DNA of 64,000 nucleotides, from assembly GCA_029531795.1 (NCBI GenBank), contig JAPEIS010000001.1, positions 5,456,001-5,520,000 on the forward strand, in the 5' to 3' direction. The position numbers were made by a program, and so were the translations under genes. Source of the DNA: Sclerotinia nivalis (taxonomy: Eukaryota > Ascomycota > Leotiomycetes > Helotiales > Sclerotiniaceae). The notes below the pieces were generated by a model that was not told the origin of the DNA, did no database searches, and saw nothing but the letters and a program-made list of their open reading frames with translations. Shown here piece after piece: positions 55,001 through 64,000 of the stretch (positions within the stretch are counted from its first letter, which is position 1; each line of letters opens with the position of its first letter).

Positions 55001-56004
55001 GAGTTGGCTAGTCGAGGTAAATATATATTTATTGATTTCTTCAACTACGGGTCCTTGTCTCAAAGGTAATGTACCTTTTCTTTTTATCAAAACTGCCTTC
55101 AGGGGCTCCTCTCTACCGAGACATAAGGGACCACTGACCAGTTACCAATCAACCTCATATATCGTACACGGTGCATTTTACGCGGTGCAGTATCTTAAAA
55201 GGTTATTTTCCCGGTTCAATAGTCAGATATTGAAGATTATTTTTTCGGATTAAAGCTTGGAATCATTTTTACTTAGGAATAACCAATATACCGGCATCAA
55301 TCAGATGATTTTTCCAATCCATCCACTTCTCTGGAATTGACCCATATCTTTTTTTTTTCGTAGTATCGGGAACAAAAAGGGGATCCACAGTCATACAAAG
55401 TGCCACCAAGACGACGGAAGCTTTCTCTTGTGAACTCGAATTTCATATTTGTGAGAGTGGAATTTCAATGAGAAAGTGTACAACCCGTGGGAAACACGAT
55501 ACACTGCGTGAAAGCCACGATGCCACGAGTCACCTCTCTCATCATCCACCGCTGTCGGTCCTTTCATTCTATCAGAACCAATCGGTATTCAATGCTTGCT
55601 TAATTGATGAGTTACAACGGCTTTCTATCATGCTTGGCTGCCGTTGATTAATCAGCTGAGTTGTTCCACCGCACAACCAAAAGACGCAAGTGTACACCGT
55701 CTTTCAAAACTATACCTACAGGTACCTGTACAACTCCATCATCACTTTGAATTCCCGGTTCCCCCAAGTACTTCATCACCAACAGTATTTGATTGTCCAA
55801 TCATCATCTGAGCATCGGAAAGGACAACATAGCAATGTTCAAACAAGCGGTAACGCAATGGGTAATATTACCAAGAAAAAGGCCCAATCCAATTCCATTT
55901 ATCGAGATCTGTTGAAGCCCCTATCCATTCAACAACAGTACATCATCGTGGGGGTCCACAGATTCCATCCCATTCTCATATGTTTCAGAACCACACTCGA
56001 GCCA
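55001..56004. other. Gene desert, first part
   Basis: No recognisable gene. A 136-codon plus-strand frame (55690-56100) has Ser/Thr/His-rich composition and no domain; its end overlaps the better minus-strand frame that follows. Inverted and direct repeats were not evident by eye. Confidence 0.45.
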
Positions 56005-56712
56005 CTATACTCTCATTGGAAACCCGTTGTAATCCACCGCCAACTTCATGACTGGGTTTACCAATTTTATCCAAGAATTTTTGATGTCGACCTGAAATAA
56101 TATCTCTCCAAAAAAAATTATGGCTGGAAAATAAAAACCCTTCAGATTCTTCCCTGTGACCGTGATTTCTATCGTTACAACCTTGGATTCGATACGTCTG
56201 ATATCACCAAACGGATATTCGCATATCCTGTTTGCAGAATACGGCACATAAATCGGCTCGGGGGATTTGATCAAAGCAAGAACACAGAGAACCAAAATGG
56301 CCTTGACGCGATAGCCGCCGTTCCACACATATTTTGAGGGGAAAGCTCCCGTATCTATCTTCCTTATGTGACAGTTGGACAAGAAACTTGATGGAATTGG
56401 AAATACCTACATGATATTTAGACCCCCTGACGAGATTCCCGATTTGTCCTTCCTTTCAGAGTTACCATCGGTTCGGGTTTGCACTGCCTTCCCCGGAAAT
56501 TATGATTCGATGAATCTCTTTGGCTCATATGGGGTTTGACAGTGAGATTTTGATTTTGCCCTTGCCCTCCTGAAACTTAATCGCTTCGAATGGAAAATAT
56601 TTGGGAATTCATCCATTTGTGATAAGAATAGAATCAATTCTTTGACCAGTGGAGGTTCGGACCAAATTCTGGGAAGCGTTTGTCCTGTCACTGGCGATAC
56701 CACAACCAACAA
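56005..56712 (-). pseudogene. Possible degraded gene of unknown family
   Basis: One minus-strand frame spans 236 codons with only two stops (TAA at about 56500, TAG at about 56412) and no frameshift. Its parts read like real protein: WSEPPLVKELILFLSQMDEF, FPNIFHSKRLSFRRARAKSK, then FPSKYVWNGGYRVKAILVLC and RICEYPFGDIRRIESKVVTI. GTAGGT at the second stop could be an intron donor. No family is recognised and no signal peptide can be assigned. Low Cys content argues against a typical secreted effector. It may be a relic or simply a stop-poor chance frame. Confidence 0.3.
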
Positions 56713-58400
56713 TTATCACAACCAACAATCACGTCACCATACTTCTTTTAACTCAAGATATACTTCATCATTCAGGCATTATCTTTTTCACTACCGATTG
56801 ACTTCGATTCTGATCAATTTTACTCAATATTAACCAATGAAAAGTGCCGGTTCGGGGCTCTAACGTTTTAACTTCTCATGTGCTAGATGCACGCTTACGA
56901 GTCAGTCGTGGTAGTCTTACCATAAACTCGATTCCCCCGAACTTTTATCTACCAGTCCAGTCAATACTGTACATATCATCTGGAGGATATTTGCATGTGT
57001 ATCACCTTTGACAACATTGGTTCCTATTCTTTTGCTACCTAATCATCAATGAACCGGAGACCCCGTAATTGCAAGTGCTGCTGATACCTTCTGCTTTACC
57101 ATTCATAACCACTCATCGAGGGGTTTAGGGGTTGAGCAATCGAGTGTTGTGTTACTTCTGACAAGCTTCACGATTTGAAAAGATGGTTTGAGGTACATTT
57201 GGATTCGAAATAAGTTCTTTGATTCTAGTGAGGAGCAGCGACCATCATGCCTTGTTTTATGATTGTCAATTACATGTTCTACCTTTGTCTTGTATACTTT
57301 TCATTCTGTGTGTGGCATCAACTTTCTCGAAACATCAATTTCTGTCAGTACCTGAAGACCTCCCAGGTGCCAATTTCATAGAATGATGTCGATTATCGCA
57401 CAAATCCATCGCAAACATACCCAAATTTCCGTACCACATTCGAAAGAAATTGATACACAAGCAAGTGACTGTGGAATCGGGATAGATGCTGAACTACCTG
57501 GTTGAAAGAACCTGAAGTATCACATCATCTCTCCAAAGTTGTGCTTGCGTATCAAAACTTCCCAAAAAGCTCGCGATGCATTGATTTTTGTGACATCTAC
57601 AATTCGTGTACATCGGTTATCCAAAGTCGTCGAAGCCCACTACAAAGCACTACCTATAAGCCTCACTCTTGTTATTCAAAGTACCCGTGTTTAATCAGAA
57701 CGTTGATACAGGAACCAAGAGCTTTCTTTTCCACTGTTTTACCTCTTCTTCTTTGGCGAACCTCTTTAATGTTCAAAACAATTGTTTTTGGATTATCCTT
57801 GCATATACAGCTGGGCATCCCGAGCTCCTGGATGAAATATATTCTGTTGCCGAAGTGAGATAGAGCATGTTTTGATTCGTCAATTGAAGTCTCTCGCGTT
57901 TATGAGATGTGAACGTGGTATGGATTAGCTTGTCTATGATTGCACTGGCAATGTAAGCCTCACGATGAAAGCCTCACGATGACTTTGAGGCTTCACTGTG
58001 AAGATTTTTCGACTCCATCTAAAGATATCGGCGACTACCTTGCTCGAGCGGTGCATTCCTCGACCAGCCAAAATACACTGGTTGGACAGTTACCTTTGCA
58101 AATTTGATCTTGCCTGCTGAAGTTTTAAGAACGGGAAAACGGGATAGGTGACATATCAAACCATGAGCACTTTCTGTCTTTGTCCCCAAACTGCAAATAC
58201 CAGATGGCGCAAAAGCTTATTCGTGATTTGCAAATGTTTGCTCTATCATTACATTTGGCTGCGCAAGCTCAAGCATTTAACCAAATGCTACGAGAGGCAT
58301 GGTGGACAGTACTACCGAGCATTGCTTAACATGACTCGAATCAGCTTTCACTCCTCAAAGCCTCATTTCATAGATATTCCTGCAGTAAAGTTTCTTCGCA
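56713..58400. other. Gene desert, middle part
   Basis: No convincing gene. Around 57545-57690 one plus-strand frame reads ALIFVTSTIRVHRLSKVVEA and continues with KALPISLTLVIQS, then stops; this may be coding debris. A short duplication, AGCCTCACGATGA twice, lies at about 57956-57980. Otherwise I see nothing. Confidence 0.4.
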
Positions 58401-58404
58401 GTTG

Positions 58405-59045
58405 GTGAATGATGAGAGATGCAGCAAGGCACGCGTGAGAAAAAGGAGTAAGATTCTGGTGAATTCTGAAGAATGATTTATGCAGCGATATCATGTATAT
58501 TCATATATCCTCCATATTTGGAAGGGAAGGTTTCACTTGAAAAGTTTCCGGTGAATAATGAGATGTGCAACAAATTGAGTTTTTTAGATTATGTTATGTT
58601 ATGTTATTTCAGGGTGAATCGTCGGATATGCAATGAAACCTGGAATACCTGGATAGTGTGGTATGTGGAAGGAATCATGATGTATGATATATGGAAATAA
58701 AGACGGAAAAACATCTAGTGAATGAGGAGATATGCAACAAAAGTATCGATCGCCATTCACGGCAGGTATGATGATGTATGGGAAGAGGGGAAAACAACTG
58801 GTGAATGGAGAGATATGCAACAAATCGCCATTTCAAGATCATTTCAACGAGAGGTGAATAATGAGATATGCAACAATATCACATATCTCTCTCTATATAT
58901 GGAAGGTATGGAAGGGATAAATACCGCATATAAAGACAAGGACCAAAAAAAATCAGGCGAATATTGAGATAGGATATGTAACGGATTGGATCTTGTTTTG
59001 TAGGTCTTTTTTTTACGAGAGGTGAATGATGAGATGGGATGGGAT
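58405..59045 (+). repeat. Degenerate repeat family GGTGAATNATGAGATATGCAACAA
   Basis: At least eight diverged copies of a roughly 24-bp phrase recur at irregular 60-120 bp intervals. Examples are GTGAATAATGAGATGTGCAACAA (58551), GTGAATGAGGAGATATGCAACAA (58718), GTGAATGGAGAGATATGCAACAA (58800) and GTGAATAATGAGATATGCAACAA (58855). Phrases such as TATGGAAG and TGATGTATG recur between them. It looks like an old, diverged satellite with units near 80 bp. Confidence 0.75.
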
Positions 59046-59154
59046 TTGCGGCTAAAAGTTTGTTGATTTGTTTTTTTTTCTTTTTGTCATATATGGGCGG
59101 GTTTGGATATGGTGGATGATGGGGTGTAAGTTGTAAGTTCTAGATATAGGAGGA

Positions 59155-59765
59155 GGAGGAGGAGGAGGAGGAAGGATTTAAGGTGAATGATGGACTTTGA
59201 GGATTGTTGATTTGGGTTTGATTCTGGTTGGTTGGCTGGTTGGCTGGTTGGTTGGTAGGTACGTAATGTTATATCTTTGTAGTGAAATTGGAAGAACCAA
59301 AGGTACTGACCTTTTTTATATGCTAAGTGGCATGAAGAATAGCTAGTTCTTCAAGGTATGAGTAGTGGAGACTTGAAGGAATTGTTGGTCTGAGTCTGCG
59401 ACAGAAGGTAGGTAATGTTATATGATCTTGATAGTAAAATTTGGGGAATTGAACGGATTGACTTTTTTCATATGCTAAGTGGCATGAAGGATACCTGGTT
59501 ATTTAAGACATGAGAGGTGGAGAGTTGGAGGGATTGTGGTTTGAGTCTGCGACAGGAGGTAGCCAAAAGTATTAACTTTTTTTATATGCTCAGTGGCGTG
59601 AAGAATATATAATTATTCAAAATATAAATGGAGGGATAATTGATTCGAATCTACTACAAAAAGATACGTCATATTATATCATCTTTATAATAAAATTGAA
59701 GGAACCGAAAGGATTAACTTTGTTCATATGCTAAGTGGCATGAAGAATACATTTTCTCGGATTTC
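59155..59765 (+). repeat. Tandem repeat of about 150 bp around CATATGCTAAGTGGCATGAAG
   Basis: The core TATATGCTAAGTGGCATGAAGAAT occurs at about 59317, 59470, 59583 (as CTCAGTGGCGTG) and 59727. Before each core comes a TATATGATCTTGATAGTAAAATT-like phrase and after it GAGTCTGCGACAGAAGGTAG. Four copies are recognisable, the third shortened. A (GGTTGGCT)n run and a (GGA)n run at 59150-59170 border it on the left. Confidence 0.82.
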
Positions 59766-62006
59766 TCTTCCGAGAAGCATTGAGACTTTCTCTTTTTTCT
59801 ATGGCTCGGAAGACTAGTTTTCTGCACGACTTACTCCTTTACCTAAGACTGGACTCACGTAATATAGATCTCATTTCCAAATCGAGGCATCCGATGAATT
59901 ACTTTCTTACTTCCAGAACCCAGTTGCTCCTGACCCGGAGTTGGAAGAGGGTATATGCTGAAACCAAAAATCAATGCATACGCTTCCTTCATACAATATA
60001 GTCTATCTACGAAGGGTTTGGTGTACTGCTAGTGAAGATAGGAACGTTGAAGGAATGATCCAGAGCTCGTGCTCTGGCAAATATTCCGAGTACCTTGCAG
60101 GTTTTAATACGACATGAAGCTCCTACATCGAATTTGATACTCTGGGCACAAATAAGGTTAGACGGACTCGGGAGTATGCGTTAAGAAATCCTTGGGTCCT
60201 GCGGTCAGGCCATTTTGTCTAATTGTCTTAAACGAATTTGACAATGGTTCGGCCGAAACACGGTACGGTATGTACCTGGAAAACAATCTTCCCTACTCCC
60301 TACAAACAACACATTTATGTCAAGATTCTATTCTCTTTCGTTCTGGTTCTCATTCTGATGATCATTTGTTCGAGATGAAGTGTTTTCGGACCTCTTTTCT
60401 GCATTTATCATTTAGAAACATGTGTGAAGTCACAATTATTTATTGTTTACTTGAGTTTGTATACCGATACCTAGTACTTGATCATTTTCGTTTTTTTACT
60501 ATATGGGAATATTTATGGATATTATCTATTGGGGACAAACCTTCAACATGGGAGTTGAAAGGATTCTCGATACGAATCGTCATGGCTTTTGAATTTGACA
60601 TGGTACTGGAAATCAAGCTGATTGCTGCCCTACAGTAAGAGCACTTTTCAACATCGCTCTTAAGATTGAAGATCAATATACTCCGTAGTTATTTCGGCAA
60701 CAATGGAATAAAGTCGGGTCAGCGGTTAAACGGAAAATCCTTCTGCGCATTTCCTTGCACGTGGTGGTTCATGATCAGGTACCGTACTGCGGCATGTGCA
60801 TTCTGCAGGTGTCCAATGAAGATCGACAAACTTTATTCGGTCCGTTTCAAGGACCCAAGTTTGGGACCCTAATGAATCTTTAATGAATCTTCAACAACTT
60901 CATCGAACGTTTTTCCGCAAAAGGCTGAAGATGCGGCGTAAATTACTGTTTTGGGAAGGTGCGGAAGTACATATCCTCGGCGTTCATTCGTTTCGCCATT
61001 ACCCCGCCATTGTGGGGTACTTCAATGTTGCTTTTTGGGGTAGCGGGATGTTGAATTTTTGAAGGATTAACTACGATTGTAACTTACTCCGTGGTCAGTA
61101 TACGATTGATGATGTATAGTGAAGAGGAAAGGACCGAATATCGGGACATTTTATTGTGAATTTGAAGAAGCCTTCAATTAACCTTTAGCCTGCATACACA
61201 TTTTATAACTCATATTCCATGGGCAGTGGATGAAGGGAAGTGTTGAAAATACATACAAGAATTAACCTGATGAAGATCAAGATTCAGTGAGAGAAAGGAA
61301 GATCTATATCTTCAGTTTGGGTGATTTTAATGGGAAATTTATGGTTTTCATATTAATTGAACTCTACTTTGTGCCTAAATTCATTTTGGAATGGGCGAGG
61401 CTTTTAAAGATCCCTTTAATTGTTACAAAGCAGCTCCTAATACCAAAATAGCCAATCGATTGATAACAAGCTATAAATGCAACTAAGCGGATGATTTTGA
61501 AAATATATATACTTTTCAAGAAATCAATATAAAACAACTATATATCTTATTAAACAATTGTTAGATTCAATTGATAAAGATTCAATGACAGAGTAATACC
61601 CCTTTTTCAAATATTCAAAATCTTTTAAATGTTATTTTCTATTGTATCGAAAGTGTAATATTTGGACTATGCATGGGTTACCCGGAAAGAGGAGCTTATG
61701 GCAACTAAAAGGATAATCTTAAAGGATTCAAATAAAACCCAAAACTTCTCTTTTAATTAGCGCAACCTCGGTCCCGAACATATGCATTTCATGCTTCTAT
61801 GCATAAGCTCTTGTATAAGTACGGCTCTATACATCCTGAGATGACTGATTCTACTTCTTTATTGTTCACCGTTTGAGTTGGAGGCTTTGATTTGAACTTT
61901 CATCTTCGAATCAGGAATAGTTCTTACCTTCATTGATCTCGATCCTGTCTTCCTCTATCAGGCTCTTTAATTTCTATATTGCATCCCTCACGGATCTCAA
62001 TTGAAA
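59766..62006. other. Gene desert end and amylase promoter region
   Basis: Frames at 59780-60001, 60192-60638 and 60666-60872 (plus) have no recognisable domain. The last 1 kb should contain the amylase promoter: GCGGGG (minus, 61002-61007) and GTGGGG (61012-61017) fit the CreA consensus SYGGRG used in glucose repression, but two matches to so loose a pattern are weak evidence. The 60-bp upstream leader is C/T-rich (TTCCTCTATCAGGCTCTTTA). Confidence 0.4.
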
Positions 62007-64000
62007 ATGAAGCCAAGCAGCCTTCTCCGTCTCATACCCGTTACATACCTGGCGACTAGTGTCGCGGCTCTCTCAGCAGCAGGTTGGAGATCACAATCTA
62101 TCTACCAAGTCATCACAGATCGTTTTGCACGTACAGATGGCTCCACTACAGCTTCATGTAATGTGAATGAATATTGTGGTGGAACATGGCAGGGTATTAT
62201 CAAACATTTGGATTATATTCAGGATATGGGATTCACGGCTGTGAGTTTTTGAAATATGGATTGGATGATGATGAGTTTCGTGCTGATGATAGGTAGATTT
62301 GGATTTCACCGATTGTGCAGAATATTGTAGGGGATAGTGTGGTATGCAAGTCTATTTCTTTTTCCTCCTGAGAGTAGGGTTCTATATTACCAAATAGGCT
62401 ATCTACTTAGTATCTGAACTGATGCAAAAGTCATAGGATGGTTCTAGTTATCATGGATATTGGGCACAGAATATTTACCAGGTTAATTCCAATTTCGGTA
62501 CACCAGCCGATCTCAAAGCACTATCAGCTGCAGTAAGTGATCTAAGTCTACAGCCATAAGACCTAGTCAATACTAACCTTACTCTGCACAGCTCCATGCT
62601 AGAGGCATGTACCTAATGGTCGATGTCGTCACCAACCATATGGGATATCTCGGCTGCGGAACATGTGTAGACTATAGCATCTACACACCCTTCAATTCCG
62701 TGCGTGCCCTTCCTCACCAACAAACATCACATGACTAACACGAATAGAAATCCTACTACCATCCTTTCTGCTTGATAGATTATAACAATGCAACAAGTGT
62801 GGTAGACTGTTGGGAAGGTGACAATATCGTCTCACTCCCCGATCTTAGAACCGAAGATTCGGATGTGTACACGGAGTGGAATTCTTGGATTTCACAACTT
62901 GTGGCTAATTATTCGATTGATGGGTTGAGAGTTGATAGTGCGCAACAAACTGGGAAGGCTTTCTTTCCCAGCTTTCAGAATTCTGGTATGTGATTTTTTC
63001 AATTTTTTTGCCCTGATTTGGGAGATGGAGAAAGAAGTAAAGGGCTAAGAATATATTGCATAGCTGGTGTATACATTGTTGGAGAAATTTTCAATGGTGA
63101 TCCAGCCTACGTATGTCCGTACCAGAATTATATGAACGGAGTTCTCAACTATCCTGCGTAAGTCCTCTTTCCCCATCATTACCCTCCCGAAACTCTTCCC
63201 AATGAAAACTAAACCAAACAGATACTTCTGGATAACGCAAGCCTTCCAATCCACAAGCGGAAGTATATCGAACCTCGTAAATGGAATCAACACGATGAAG
63301 TCCAGCTGCTCAGACACCACTCTCCTTGGTTCCTTCTTGGAAAATCATGACGTGGCTCGTTTCCCGTCTTATACATCGGATGCCTCGCTTACGAAAAATG
63401 CTATCGCTTTTACTATTCTTGCGGATGGCATTCCCATCGGTAAATCTCTTCTTCTCCCCCCTCCCTGAATCAACCATCTTCTCCAAGCATAACTAACTCG
63501 AAAAAAAAAAGTATACCAAGGCCAAGAACAACATCTCGCCGGAGCCTCCGTCCCCAACAACCGCGAAGCTCTTTGGCTCAACTCCAATTCCTATTCTCAA
63601 ACTGCTACGTACTACCGCTTCATCGCATCGGTCAATCAAATCCGCAATCAGGCTATCTATGTTGATCCTACCTATCTCACTTACAAAGCATATGCCGTGT
63701 ACAGCGATAGCACTACGATTGTAATGAGGAAGGGATTTACCGGCAAGCAAATCATAGCCGTTTTTAGCAATAAGGGAGCTTCGGGTAGCAGTAAGTGATT
63801 TTTTCTCTTTTCCACTCATTTTCGTTCCAATAATCTTGAGAAATTATTCAATATCTTTGGGGAAATTATCGCTGATAAAAAAATTGCGCACAGATTATAC
63901 ATTAACATTATCGAGTGCGCAAACGGGATTTACGGCTAGTCTGCAGGTTGTCGAGGTACTTACTTGTACAACGTCGACGACGGATGGTAGTGGGAATTTG
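62007..64000 (+). CDS. Secreted alpha-amylase, GH13 (Taka-amylase type), 3' end beyond window
   Basis: Exons in phase: 62007-62240, 62297-62341, 62437-62532, 62592-62699, 62748-62985, 63064-63157, 63222-63439, 63512-63790, 63894 to the edge. A signal peptide covers about the first 23 residues (hydrophobic [17 protein letters not shown]). The four GH13 regions are present: [22 protein letters not shown] and [10 protein letters not shown]. The catalytic Asp, Glu and Asp fall at residues 224, 248 and 315, exactly 18 beyond Taka-amylase A D206, E230 and D297. [12 protein letters not shown] and YCGGTWQGI match the family start. It hydrolyses internal alpha-1,4 bonds of starch outside the cell. The window ends in domain C, so a C-terminal starch-binding domain or GPI site cannot be judged. 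The start at 62007 follows a TTG-AAA context. Confidence 0.95.

Noticed and set aside
55690..56100. 136-codon plus-strand frame
   Set aside because: No recognisable domain, and it overlaps the somewhat more protein-like minus-strand frame.
1..64000. tRNA or rRNA genes and CRISPR arrays
   Set aside because: I saw no convincing tRNA B-box with matching stems, no rRNA-like segment and no regularly spaced identical repeats with unique spacers.

Overview
The window looks like nuclear DNA of a filamentous ascomycete. Genes have short introns (about 45-180 bp) with GT..AG ends and CTAAC/CTAAT-like branch points. The gene set (RAD17, a PUF protein, mS33, complex I 75-78 kDa subunit, KDEL receptor, ATG37-like, an NRP1-like protein, a Taka-type alpha-amylase) and the AT-driven decay of repeats fit a leotiomycete, probably Sclerotiniaceae (Botrytis/Sclerotinia/Monilinia). 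That taxonomic call is an inference from style, not a database match.

Layout. 1-14.2 kb is an AT-rich repeat block. It holds a decayed Ty3/gypsy chromovirus pol (711-4148), then a second, structurally complete chromovirus (4894-11642) with two 488-bp LTRs, a CCGAA target-site duplication and a polypurine tract. Next come a second fragment of the first family's 3' end and three copies of a 210-240 bp repeat, two direct and one inverted, around a relic of a Tc1/mariner-like transposase. Decay is almost entirely C/T and G/A transitions without indels, the signature of repeat-induced point mutation (RIP). An antisense reading frame next to the 3' LTR has survived with a single stop.

14.2-53.5 kb is gene-rich: MFS sugar transporter (-), RAD17 (+), PUF RNA-binding protein (-), mitoribosomal mS33 (-) divergent from an RNase III (+), ATG37/ACBD-like (+), CENP-V/GFA protein (-), a protein with SH3-like repeats (+), a pseudogene (+), NADH:ubiquinone oxidoreductase 75-78 kDa subunit (+), ERD2 KDEL receptor (-), UBL-WLM metalloprotease (+), a very long F-box protein (+) and an NRP1-like pseudo-exonuclease/RRM/zinc-finger protein (-).

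53.5-62.0 kb is an 8.5-kb gene desert with simple-sequence runs, two families of tandem repeats (58.4-59.8 kb) and a few broken reading frames. A secreted GH13 alpha-amylase starts at 62007 and runs off the right edge.

Most genes are housekeeping and not obviously linked in one pathway. I rebuilt exon structures by hand, checking phase and protein continuity; all internal junctions stated are phase-consistent unless flagged. I found no tRNA, rRNA or CRISPR array.
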